A stretch of 64,000 nucleotides of DNA from Spirodela intermedia (taxonomy: Eukaryota > Streptophyta > Magnoliopsida > Alismatales > Araceae). Shown piece after piece: positions 26,823 to 39,400 of this stretch. The stretch spans positions 9,083,878 to 9,147,877 of the forward strand of contig LR746264.1 in assembly GCA_902729315.2 (NCBI GenBank), given 5' to 3'. The number at the start of each line of letters is the position of its first letter. Positions within the stretch are counted from its first letter, which is position 1. The translations under genes were made by a program, and so were the position numbers. Under the pieces are notes generated by a model. It saw only the letters and a list, made by a program, of their open reading frames with translations. It searched no databases and was not told where the DNA came from.

Positions 26823-29800
26823 CTATGTATAGTCCTCGCCAAAGTACTTGTCTACCAGACCATTTGCCATGATCCTGAGTTCTTCGTTCTCGTGGAACTG
26901 GAACCTCTCCATCGCGTCGATGCCATCTTCCCTCTCGACGATCTTCGGGCCTTCCCCGTTCGGCAGGCCTCTCATCACCTGCACAAACGCAAGTCAGAAC
27001 CTCTCCAGTACCATGCCTTCGAACGAGTTATTTGCCTTTTAAAGCAGACGGGTTGACTTCCCGAAGCAATTCGTGCGGCGGATCGCTCACCAGTTCCAGG
27101 AACTGAAGCCCGAGCCTCGCAGCCTCTATATCGGGAGATCTGACCAAACTTATGAACCCTGGCAGGCAGCCGCGGTCAACGAGGGTGACCAAGTGATGAA
27201 GAATGATGCTCGGAGGGCTAGCACTATCTGATGGGGCGACGCACAGGTTGCCCAGGGTATATGCCACCTCTTTTCTTATGTCAAACGGAGCATTTGACAG
27301 GAGATGCAGCAGCAATGGTGCCGCCTCGCTGGAGAAAATCAACTGCTTGTGCTCCAAGGATCCAGCGGCGATGTTCGACAGAACCCACGCTGCCTCCTGA
27401 AACATTTCACCAGCAATGTAAAGAAAACGGGTGCCTCTCTGTTCCCGGACGAGCAATAGAAATGTACCCACCTTCTTAAGGACTCGATGGTCAGTTTTAA
27501 GGCATTTTGTAAGCGCTGAGAGAACATCATCTGATATTTCAGCTCAATAATGTTAGTGTGCACGTTAATGAGGCAACGAACCATATAAAGGCTGGGAAAA
27601 TTAGCAGAGAAGATGGACCTGTGATCTCACGACCTGCAACCAAGACGGAATTCGTTGTGAAACTGTCCCCTGCTACAAGGTTACCCAAGCTGCGAAGCAC
27701 CTAGAGAATAATCACGGTCATATGCCTAAGATAGTCGGTGCTTGACGACTGTCTGAGCACTATGGTGATACATAACATTGGAATGAAAGATAATCGGGGA
27801 TTCAATCTGCAAACAGCTTCTGTGGTATTTCGTAAAGAAAAGGCTCTTACGGGAATAAGCAACTGTAGATTTTCTGATGCCCGTAGCCTTTCCACAAGAA
27901 GTTGAATGATGTCACTCTTCGTCAGCATGGTGGTCGCGACAGGTGAAAGTGCTGAGAGATACACAACGACCCAAGCTACTTCAGTCACCAACTCCTCATC
28001 CCTGTGCACAGATCAGTGACTCAGTTTTTCATTTGCTCGTGGTAATTTCTTCTTCACTTTAAAACATTTTCTACGATATTTCGTGGTGAGGCAATCAACA
28101 TAATGCATGAAGCTTCTATCAGTCAACACAGAAAAAAAAAAAATCTTTTTCTTGAGGGAAAAAACCTACACTTTTTTCAGATGTCGCAAGATTGCATCCA
28201 TGACCCCATCAACTCTTACAAGTTCTGTGGCGGCCTTAGGATTGGGTCCCTGTCATTTAAGAACAAAGACATCAAATCCATCCTACCATGTGAAAAGCCA
28301 AATGAATTCGAATGGAAACTTCGGAAGGTGATTGAGAAGGGAAAGCTGCTGAAAGCGTCCATCAAGAAAATAAGGCTAAGATCAGGAAATGAAAGAACCC
28401 ACACCTTAATTAGATTTGAGAGAGCCCATGCAGCTGTTCTTGCTGTTGAACCCTTGCTTGACATCATCATTCGGGCGAGGGGTAATAAAGCTCCCTGAGC
28501 TAATAAAATATTTCTCAGTTCTTCTCCTTCACCAGCCACATTTCCCAAAGCCCAAGCACATTGCTCAGCAACAGGCACCAAACTCTTTTCTATTCAATAT
28601 TTTCAAGTCAGAATGACGACTCTTAGAATGAAATGTTCAGGAAATATATCTAAATTCATACATATAAATAACCAAATCCAATATTTTTCGGTGACCAAAC
28701 TCTCAATCAATCTTCGTAAAATTCAAGCTAATAATCGGCAAAACAACTAAAAAAATGACTTCCATTTTTAGAGGTGCTGATCAACCTAATCAATGTCTAA
28801 GATAGTTCTGAAGAGGTCATTAATTGTATCCATTAATCGTAGGCCAAGAGAAATCTGTTGTTTGACACCATACACTATTACGTAATGTCTGTCCTAACCA
28901 AATGAAATTTAAAACCAAAAGAAGCTAGCCACCAATTAAAAGAGTATTAAAACATTTAATAAACTAAAAATATGACCCATGCATATAAGTTGGCAATGGC
29001 ACTATAGAATGTATTATTGGTTGCCAAGAACTGTCGTATGAAAAAAAAAGACAATTAGGTGTTCAACATCAGGACTGGGTCCATGTGAACAAAAATGTGA
29101 GAAGAGACACGTTTTATAAGTTCTGAAAAAAAACACATCGTAAAGGAACAATAAATTAAAGCACTAAAGGTAACTTTTCGACTATAGAACTGAGATCCAG
29201 CAAGGAGGCTACTACATCATGAAAAAAGAAGAAGAGGAAATTGACAAATCAGGGAGAATACTATGACACTGTCTCATCTTTCATATGTTTACATGTAACT
29301 GCTCATGAAAACCTAACCTCCAAGGTGAGCTATAAGCAAAGGCAATGCAGGCAACAAGGACCTTGTTTGCTCGGATCCTCCAGCAGCTATGTTAGTAAGG
29401 CACCAAGCTGCCTCGAGCAACTGCAAGGAGAATGCAAAAACAATGGGCCACTCATTATTATGAGGTGATCATGCAGATGTGCAAGAACACTGGAAACAAA
29501 TAAAGCCGAATTGATCATTTAAGTTATCAATTTTTCTAAAAGGATAACTCCCTCTTCACACGTCAAATACCGTGAAAATGATTTCTGAATGATAAGAGCC
29601 ACCGAACGTTCTTACTGAAATGTAAAAAATGAAAAATCTAGACACCTGTTCATCTGGTGACCCAAATGAAAGACACTGCACGAGTAAGTTAATTGCTCCA
29701 GCGTCAACAGCTGCTTCAACAGGAGGTAGTTCAGAATTTGACAGCAAACGCCTCAAATCACGAAGAACCTCTATCTTCTTTCTTGTAGCCCCTTTCCCCC

Positions 29801-32094
29801 TACATCAAGAAGGCGATCATTATCAAGATCCTCCAAGACTTGGATAGGCATACATTTCGGGGTCTTTTTCTTTTCTTTTTTATCTTATAACTCAACCCTC
29901 GCATATAGTAAATTTCATCTATAATAAAGTACACCAATAATGATCATCGACATAATTTACACTTTCAACAAAATATACTTTTGCATTCCACTGGAAATAG
30001 TTTCACGAAACGTCTCCTTTTATGCCCACATGCATACACGTATTCGTATAAACTCTTATCATTATTTATCAGATTGAAACAGCAATTACAGTCGAAGTTT
30101 ACTGTTTCCTATTTCAATTGACAAACCCATTCGTCCTGGCCCCCCTCAATTTATTGAGGCTTCTCCATTCGTGGGGCTACTTGTCGGATGTCAATTTACA
30201 TAAATATAAACAGCTAATAGAATGATTTAATCAAATCAATGTAGAGAAAATTATCTCACCTAAACTCCAACGTTTAAAAACGATCGTACAACAAATTATT
30301 TTTTCTTTATTTCTCGGATGCTATATCCAAATTGAAAATATGGATCATAGGAACTGAAGGAGACATAAAGGACCGGTAAAAAAATTAAGAAAAAATTGAT
30401 AATAAGCTATAAACTGCATAGACCCAACTAAAAATGCATCAAAAAGGGGGTGTGATCACTTAATCTTTCAAAAGATTCATCATTCTAAAACTGAAAAGCA
30501 ACTGAAAGATAAAAATGATCTAAGTGGAAAATTAAATAAAAAATTATCAGGAAAATGTGTCAGATTTAACTTATTATCCAATTTTCATTGTACAAATGCA
30601 TAGAATCCGCATGATTAGTGATATTGTTTTATCTAAATTTTGAACAGACATTTAGTAAGAACATAGCATATGGCATAATAACTGAAAGCTATATAATGTT
30701 CACGAGGACATTGTTGTCGAAATATGTTGAGGGAGGTCAATTTTACCAACGAGAAAGCACCTGAAGGTTGTCCGGAATGAGAATAGAATGAGAAAATGGA
30801 ACGATTCATCAGAAATATTTTGGATCTTCCTAATGCTCTAGCTATCAAGTTAAGAATGAATATAACAAAAAAATCAAGGATGAAGTCATTTTACCCAGTA
30901 CCGCATGAACAAAACAAGAAAAAAGTAATTCCAGCATCCAGTTGCTGAATCGCAACTTCTAACTAAAAAAAATATGGCTTTGTACAATGAAATAACAATC
31001 GATAAAAATTTGAGGCATGTAGACATAGTTTCTAGATCAAGAGGTTAGAAAAAACTGTCAAGGGTAGAGAAGAAACACTCACGGATGAGCCACAACCAGT
31101 TTCAATTCCTCTACAGTACGAGATGTTTGAGCATCTAATGCTGCAGCCTCTTCATCAGTGATCATGCTACCTTCTTGAGAAGTCGCATCATCATCAAGTC
31201 CATATCTGCAAATGCGTTTCGCGCGTACTAATGCTTCTCTTCTTTCTTTCCCCAGAGCAACTGCATGCTGCCGCCTTCGACGTCCTGCAAGGTCGTGTAC
31301 TGGAGCCAGTATAGAAGTTGATAAGTTGACTGAATCATAAGAACCGAGATACATATAAAATTTAATAAGTTGCTAATAACAATACTCATGTAAAATGAAG
31401 AAATACAGCGCGATCAATTTTGACAAAGCTTATGACTCTGAAAAAATGCAGCCGGAATTCCTATTTCTCACTAAATTGTACCAGAATCCTCCATGTTTTA
31501 TAAGAGTCTAAACGGACCTACCAAACTGAGCATAATAATTTCGGACGGACATTTTGATAATATCGATAACTATCGTGCTGCATCCTAGTAAAATTTTCAA
31601 TTTATAAATGACAGCAGAAAAGCTAGTCCTGGATTCCATCCTAAACAGACCACACATGTCTATATGCACTACGCTTGACCTTCGCGGCACGTCATCCGCG
31701 CATCAGATTCGGCTTTCTCCATTCCGCGTTAGACCCAGATCAGACAGCTCCTTTTAGACCTTTTAATGTGATACATTCGCAAGTTCTCGAAGAGCATAGT
31801 GACGAAGTGGCACCAAATCCTCACTTCATACCACTTCGCAGTGTGCAGCATCGCAGTTAAAGGCAGCCCATAAGAATTACCCACAAGGAAGCCACCGTTA
31901 CCACAGTCTCTCCGACGACACCTCTCGTAGTTGACGCATCAGAAGACTTATATACGCTAGGGTTCGGGACAATAACCTAAATTTGAGCTTGCACAGAGGG
32001 ATTACGGTGGCCAGAAGGATGAAGCGAGCGGGATGAGGAGCGTGCCTGAAGATTTGACGGGATCCCTTCGCTGGGAGGGAGCTTCCTCCGCCAT
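26823..32094 (-). CDS. IMPA9: Importin subunit alpha-9 (armadillo-repeat nuclear import adaptor)
   Basis: Eleven exons: 32094-32046, 31299-31083, 29799-29646, 29420-29318, 28589-28405, 28249-28172, 28001-27851, 27700-27619, 27530-27472, 27396-27091 and 26978-26823. They give about 512 residues, the usual length. The N-terminus (QRRDPVKSS, then RRRRQHAVALGKERR) is the basic importin-beta-binding region. Armadillo repeats follow with AAWCLTNIAAG, AWALGNVAGEG, AAWALSNLIKG and AAWVLSNIAAGS. The C-terminus is ENEELRIMANGLVDKYFGED. The pattern fits the divergent plant IMPA9 (At5g03070) better than canonical importin alphas. It carries NLS cargo through nuclear pores with importin beta. Intron 1 has a GC donor (32045-32044). 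The exon 6/7 junction is out of phase by one base at an A6 run, so the sum is 1540, not 1539, bases. It is divergent from the phosphatase at 32512. Confidence 0.92.
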
Positions 32095-32511
32095 TTCCGG
32101 TTGGACTCCTTGCAACGCGTGGCCCGCTAAAGCTCTCTCTGCTCTCCAAGGGTTTTATACCGCGGGCAGCAAAATGTTCAAGTCGTGCAATTTACCTGTA
32201 TCGATCTTCCGTAGAGTGGACCCGATAAAGTACCCGTTATGTACCCGAAAACGTCGGGAGGTGATCGGTGTCGTTGGGGTTCGAGGTGTTTTTACCAGGC
32301 AGGCATTTCGTCGAAGGTCTTGCGAGCGGCATTGGGCTCTTGGAACGACTACCAAAGATTTATTCGCGTTCCATCTGAAACCGCGGAATTGCCGAGAGAA
32401 AAGGGGAGAGGGGAGTGGGTCTGGAACTTGCCACCGCCCTTTCCCAATTTCCCCGTTCTCCCTACGGCGTCCTCTGCCGCCATCGCCTCTTCTCCGCCGT
32501 GAGGCTTCGCG
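32095..32511. promoter_or_regulatory. Shared 417-bp head-to-head promoter region
   Basis: The only DNA between the start codons of importin alpha-9 (minus) and the lipid phosphate phosphatase (plus). Both 5' UTRs and any core promoters must lie in it or overlap. No clear TATA box is seen facing either way. It is CG- and CT-rich on the phosphatase side. Confidence 0.6.
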
Positions 32512-33367
32512 ATGGCCCACTCGCCGCATCCTTCCCTGAAGGCCGTGACGCTGACGCACGTCCGCTACCGGCGGGGGGACTCTCTTGGGCACTTCCTCGC
32601 GTGGGTCTCCCTGATCCCCGTGTTCATCAGTCTTGGCGGTTTCGTCGCCCACTTCCTTTTCCGCCGGGAACTCCAGGGCATGTTCTTCGCGCTGGGGCTT
32701 TTCATCTCGCAGATCCTTAACGAGCTCGTCAAGAAGTCCGTCCAACAGTCGCGTCCTGAGACCTGCGTCGCTCTCGAGATGTGCGACTCCCACGGCTGGC
32801 CCTCTAGCCACTCCCAATACATGTTCTTTTTCGCCGTCTATTTCTCGCTGCTCGCCTTTAGGGGTGTCGGCATCTCCACCCGCGCAAGCAAGGTCTTCGT
32901 CGCCGCCGTTTCCTGGCCGCTCGCTTTACTGACTATGTATTCCAGAGTGTATTTAGGATACCACTCCGTTGCTCAGGTAAAGAAATACCCAACACTTCCC
33001 CCTTTTTTCTCCAGTTACCTCTGGATCTTCGAGTATTTGAGATACCTATGTTTCAACCTTTCTATGATCTTATTATGATTGTTTCTGCTTGGATCTGAGA
33101 AATTTCTTTATGCATATACGTTTGCTGAAACCTTATGCCGCCGATGGTGACGCTTGGATTTTTCAGGTTTTTGCGGGAGCAACCCTAGGGATAGTCCTCG
33201 GGATACTTTGGTACTGGGTTGTGAACTCATTGCTCATCGACTATTTTCCTGCTATCGAGGAGAGTGCGTTAGGAAGATTCTTTTATATCAAAGATACCTC
33301 TCACATCACCGACGTCCTCAAATTTGAATACGACAATGCAAGGGCTGCTCGGAAGAAATCAGATTGA
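32512..33367 (+). CDS. LPPG: Lipid phosphate phosphatase gamma / dolichyldiphosphatase-type PAP2 enzyme
   Basis: Two exons, 32512-32976 and 33167-33367, give 221 residues. The three PAP2 catalytic blocks are complete: KKSVQQSRP (KxxxxxxRP), PSSHSQ (PSGH-type with Ser for Gly) and SRVYLGYHS (SRxxxxxH). Four or five hydrophobic helices surround them. Size and sequence match Arabidopsis LPPgamma (At5g03080), also annotated as dolichyldiphosphatase. Members remove phosphate from phosphatidic acid or diphosphate-linked polyisoprenols in plastid or ER membranes; the sequence alone does not decide between these. The intron donor is CAG/GTAAAG and the acceptor TTTTTCAG. Confidence 0.92.
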
Positions 33368-36300
33368 AACCGTAAGTTGTGCCAATGTGGCTTATGGACA
33401 TTTTCTTGTTATTATGTTCATTCCCTTGTTTGGTTGTTGACATGTGCCTTTGATTCTTACATTTTCCTTCATTAGTCTGTGGATGTGGGTCACCGATTGT
33501 TATGCCTCTGGGCCAGGAAACCTTGCTAAACAATCAGAATTCTAGAGTTCAGCTCTACTAGGAAATTAGGAATCTAATTTCCAGGCTGTGATCTGATGTC
33601 CTAATCTTTCCTGTAGCTGAAAATTGACAGAATTGGAGATCAGGGTATCGCAAAGTAATCCTATGCCTCTATCTTGCCTCTCTTTCTGTCTCTCTCCTCG
33701 GTCTCGCTATTTCTTTTTATTTCTGGTTGTTTGACTCAGCGTTTCTTGCGATTTTTTCTGTTGTCTCTCGGAAATTAGTGTCATATTACTAACCAACTGC
33801 CTGCCAGTTTTTTTTTAAAGTTGAAATCATCTGATCCATCATTGTTTCCAGCTTTCAGAGTGTTGATCTGTAAGAAAGCTTGCTAAAGTAGGTCAAGATA
33901 TTGGATTGTTTGCATGGACGATAGCCCATACGATGCTATGTTTTATATGGGAACAATTCTTGGATGGTAGATTCTACGTTGTAAAGTTGCACGTTTTGCC
34001 TGATTTTTTCCTCATAGGCTTGACCCTTTGTAGATTTTTTTAGTAATGATGCGGAGGTTGGAGGAAGGACCTAGATTGGACTCATTTCTGTCATGCAAAC
34101 GCATACTAATCACCCAGGAGAAGTCATACATCTGCATCTCACATTCCCAAGCACGCATAAGTTTGGTCACGATTATCTCAGAACACTGCAGTAAACTCTT
34201 CAAACAATCAACCCTCCTGGGCTCATTCTTCTTTCCACACTGGTGCCTCTGACAAGCTTGAGCATCAGAATGGTCCTCGAGGTACTCCCACGCTGGCCTT
34301 CCTCTTGTTCTTCAATGGTGCTCCCTGCAGCCATTCTATGAGGCCATCCCTTGTAATTAGCTCCTTCCCATCCTTTTCAAGCTGGGATTCTCCTTGGGCA
34401 CTGAGACAAGGAGATTTCATGGAGATGATGGTTTTCCGTCTCCTTCTCCCTCTTGTTCATGATACTTTGCCTTTGCCATCCTTTTCAATTGTTTATTGGA
34501 TGGTTTGTGAATCAAGGAACTAAAGTATGAAATATTTCTGTAATGTAGTAGGACGTAGTGAGATACGAAGTAGTTTGACGTTCCTGTCCGGAACTGTATT
34601 GTGAACCGCGTAGTGAGAGGAAAATGGCAGAAATTTCTTGCAAGTTCAGGGATTGGCAGAAAACGTCTCGTGCCTTTTCTCGATTGTGGGGGTCATCCAG
34701 CTACTCGGTAGATCACCTCTATACCGATTGAGGTGTATTAGTTGTGCAGTACTGAAATGGATAATTTTATGTATTTATGAGCAATTGGATGGCCATTAAC
34801 AAGAATAGATCCTTCGCCAATTTCTTCTATGAGCATTGTGCTGAGAGAAAAACAAAAGAAGCTTTCAATTAATATGGAGGCATACCAGGGACGTTATTTA
34901 TGAAGTGACCTGATTAATAGATGGTATGAGATAGTTGCTGCTAATGCGGGATACCATCAAATATCCCTTTTTGGGATCTCTGTAGAGCCATGAATTTCTT
35001 TGCCTACGAGATGTATATTTTGCACTTACATCTCAACGAGATGTATATTTTCCTGTGCCTTGTGGCGCTATACGGTTAATGTGGGTTATTCTCCTGCTAT
35101 GCATTGGGCGGTGAACATGCACTTCCTCTGCATGTCTGTGGTTATATGGCTGGAATCATATGTTGAGTTTATGGCAGCTACGGCTTGTTGGAACAAGTAG
35201 TATGCAGGCATATCTTCTTAAGCTTCTTTATTGCTCATCTTCACGAACTTGTGGCCCTAACTCGCCACAGAATCCAATATCTGGGAGTGCTCTCGTGTTT
35301 CTAAAATGACTAGGCCTCATTCTGTTGAACTCCTTTCGAGCACAATTTTTAAGAAGCATTTTATGTCCCTTGAAACCCCGTTTCGCTTGATTTATATAGA
35401 CATTAATCATGTCTTGCTTAGAACATCGTCAAAATCATAGTACATCTTCTTTGTTTTTCTTTGGCTACATTCGTTTGACGTGTACCCATTTCTGTCTTGC
35501 AAGATTAAAATCAGCAGGAAAAATATTGGGAGCTTTTCTCTGTCCACTTTCTTTCATCAGATTCATGTCTAACTAAGTGCATTTCATATTGCCTTTTGCA
35601 GACGTGCTTGGGATTTAGAGCCCGTTCCAAATATTTTCATCATGACTGGGAAGTAGTTTCAATCATCATGACTGAGATATACGTCATATGCTACATTAGT
35701 CATCTAACTATTTATCTGGTCTGGATGGGAGGAATAAAGCAACAGGGGAAACTAGTCCATTTATCTACTTTTGTAAATCTAGCACCTATATCGGAAAGGA
35801 TTTAGAAGCTCGAGTGTAAGACCTTTGAACTACCTTTTTCATTCACCATGTAAGAAGAGCCGATAAGTTTTCTAATATGAGGTCATAATTTTACTTATTG
35901 ACTCGGAAGAACTTTTCTTTTCCCGTTGGCAGCTGTCGAATTTCTTTGAAGTTGTCATGTTTGATGATGTCTTTGGAAATTCTTGTGGCTCAAACCTCCA
36001 GCTGTCGGACCAGGCAGGAGTTTCGATCAAAGAAATTGAGGATAATTGTGACGAGATAAATTGTCACTCCCGCTGACCGCTTATAAGAGTGTAACTGAAG
36101 GAAGAGTGCATTGTTTTCTTCATGAAAGGTGGTTCGTATCTGCTCGCCTCTCTCTCTCTCTCTCTCTCTCTCTTCATGTTCAACCAAAAAACTCAATTTC
36201 TTGGGACAGCAAAACTCAAAGCTGAATACATATAGAAGACGATTAAATCGACAATATTATTCTTGGCAGCGTGTTGGTCAGACATCAGATAAAACAGTAT

Positions 36301-36417
36301 CTGGCGTAACATAATCTTAACCACGGTGGTAGTAAATAAACTGGTGACCCTCGGATTAATTTGCATTCTTATAGCAGAGAATCTCGAAAAGAGGTTCCAC
36401 AAAGTCTGGCCTGTTCT
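33368..36417. other. Intergenic between two convergent genes
   Basis: About 3 kb between the phosphatase and taxilin stop codons. It holds both 3' UTRs and AT-rich spacer. A short direct repeat (ACGAGATGTATATTTT) occurs twice near 35006 and 35037, and a (CT)n tract at 36149-36172. No open frame has family similarity. Confidence 0.5.
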
Positions 36418-39400
36418 TCAGGGGTTCTCCTGCTCAGAGTCTGTTCGGATGCAATTCTGCTTCCTTTCTGCTTGCAATGAGCGGCACAGAGACTCGAGAT
36501 TCTCCTTTTGCCTTGTGGCCTTGTCTAGCTCCTTTTTCATACTTTCACGCTGTGGCCATGGAAAATGAGGGAAGAAAAAGGGGGTCGATATTTGAAAGTG
36601 AGAAGCAATAAAAATATGAAGGAATGCCTACTGACATGATTGTTTAGATGATAAGAAGGAATGGGATCTGATGTTAAAACCAGAGAGCAACTGTTTTCAT
36701 GGGCATATCTGTTTTTTTTCTCTAAAAGAGAGGGGAACATCGTGCGGCAATTATCGCCCTTGTACTCACAGAAAAGCAAATAAAAGAGCTGTAACTGTTG
36801 AGGAGCAACAGGCCGAGGCCTGGTTCTCATAAGCCGCGGAGGTTTTTAGGGGGATGATGCATGGAAAAACAGAGATGCTGTGATGTTTGAAGAAATGGAC
36901 AAGACCCACGAGCTGATCCAAGAGATTCACGCAAAAAATGAATAATTGCAAAAGAAGAGGATACACAAACCAGTTGACTGGGACTCTGCTAATGCACTAT
37001 GAAGGGGGGATGACGTGGATGGGCCTTGCTTCTGATATTTCACCTCCGCATGGAAAGCCAACGGGAAAGCTTCCGGATAACTCATTGCTAAGCAGAAGGT
37101 CAGGGTGTAGTGAACTATACTGTAGGTCAGCAAATAAGGAGAAAATTGCTACGGATAGGCTTTCCTTGTGGACGTTTCCCCCCTTTTTGTGCAGGGGAAA
37201 CGCATGGAAGCATCCAGGATATTAAAAGCCCACTTAGGTAGTGCAGGCCGTTGGGATGATTTAAGGCGGGGGCAGCCCACAGGATAATACAAGAAAATTC
37301 TGTGCAGAAAAGTGCAAATGTCTTAAATCTGAGAAGAGGTCAGTAAATGGCATTCATTTCCTAAATATTTGATCAATAAAGAATGGATATACAGAAAATT
37401 TTCATCTTCTAACGATCAGTAATTGTCAGTAGAAAATAAAAAGCTCACCTCTGAAAGAAGCTTTGCAATTGAAAAGTGTTGCTCCTCACATTTGGTCTTC
37501 AGAGAGATGTTTTCCTTCTTAAGATCTTTTACTAATTTCGTCATCTGATTTCGTCCATAGCAAAGAAATTATGCAAGGTAATATTGGCGAAGTTGCTCGA
37601 GTAGCATGTAATTTTGCTGTTTAGATTCGCATACCTTTTTCATCTCTTTATTAAAAGTTTCAAACACGTCATTACTCTTCAGCAGAGCATCCTGCACAAA
37701 CAAAGAAATGATTAGTGTTTTCAGCAAAGGCATCTATCTGACTTGGATAAGCAAAAAAATCAAATCATCCACACGGATGTGCAGTGCCGTGAGCTAATAT
37801 GATTCATATGGATCCCCACCGTTAAGCTAGATCAAGGAAACAGCCTTGTCAAGTATTACCACTCTGACAAGCAGCCTGGTAACTAGATGATACGCAAGTG
37901 TCGGTTGTCTCGTGTCTCATGAATCTGACTAAATGGGAAGATCATGGCCAAGAGGCATATATATTTTAGTGGATAAGGCCATTGCTCGTGCACATGTCCG
38001 GACGCAACCACAAAGCGGCGAATTCAAGATTTTAGAAACCACGTGGAAAGTATTATCAACCATCAAGTTAACATGTCTATTTCGTCATGAATAGACATGA
38101 TACTTGCCTAGCCTGGACTTCCGAGTATCATGTCTGGGTTCATGATGAAACGTCTATTTCAGGCATCCTTCTGACTTTCTTCAGTAAGAGTTTACACTTT
38201 ATAACACAAAAAAGAGTCCTCAAGCTATATTTCAGCACATGCATGACAAACACCCCATTCAAGAGTCATGCTAACTCTGTCTCTTACTGAATTCTAGGAA
38301 TTCTAGAGAGAGTTATACTAGGAAGTTGACATTTGTAAGAACAAAAAGGATTCAAATGTTTCCAGACGCATCTCTATTTTTCCACTAAGTTGAAATCTCG
38401 ATCTAAGAGTTCCTGTTGGTAAAAAGTGAATAATTTTTCAGGTGAAACTTGATCTAAAGTTCCCAGTTGGTAAAAAGTGAACAATTTTCAGGCGAATCTG
38501 GACCTAAGATTTCCAGTTTGTAAAAAATGAACATGTTTTCGGTGAATCTTGATACAAGAATGGAGGATCGGTTAACACGACAATTTCGAAATTTTCAATA
38601 AAACGTAGTGATGAAAAAACACAAAATTGGCAAAGTCTGAATCACAGGCACCTGGAACTGCTGAAACTTTTCTCCATCAGCAGCAAGCTGCAAGCGCAAA
38701 CTCTTTTCGGTCTCCAATAATTGGGAGACCTGTTCTACATAAAGTTCCTTCTGTGTTTGTTCCTGTGCCGTCCGCTCTTGATGCTGCTGAATCTTCAGAT
38801 CAGCAAGCTGAAGCTCAAGCATTTTTTGTTTCAACTGCGCAATCAAAGTTTTTTTTTGTGGGGACATAAGTAAAAGCGATCCTTTTAGAGTAGACCAAGA
38901 AGGGGAGATGCAGATAATATTGTAAATGGTAATAACAGAGAGAACCTTTTCTCCAAAGGCCTGTTCAGAGAGAGCATATTGCTCAGTAAGATGAGTCAAC
39001 TTATTTCTCAACCTATAAGTAAACATATAGAAAATACTTTTCAACCGACTTATTAGATTAACATAAAAAATAAAACAATGTTTCCTTTTCTAATGTGAGT
39101 TGTACTGATAAAAAAAAGGTACAAATATGTAAGAAAAATACCAGATATTAAAAAGCTGGCAGGCGATTGAAGATATTAAGAAAAACCAACCGCATCTATA
39201 TCCTTATACGACAAATAAATGCACTTCTTTATGTTTAGCCTTCCAGGTACCCAAAAATGTTGAGAGTGAACCTTCCAGTCGATCATGGAATCATGAATCA
39301 GTCAAAACAAGTTTTACATGGATTATCCTAATCTGATTCTAAAGGGCCAATAGATGGGTTGGGTTGGCGACAAATAGCAAATTAAATCCGGATAACTCGC

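Noticed and set aside
32033-32539. Plus-strand frame of 168 codons between the divergent genes
   Set aside because: It overlaps importin exon 1 in antisense and the phosphatase start in another frame; no similarity to known proteins.
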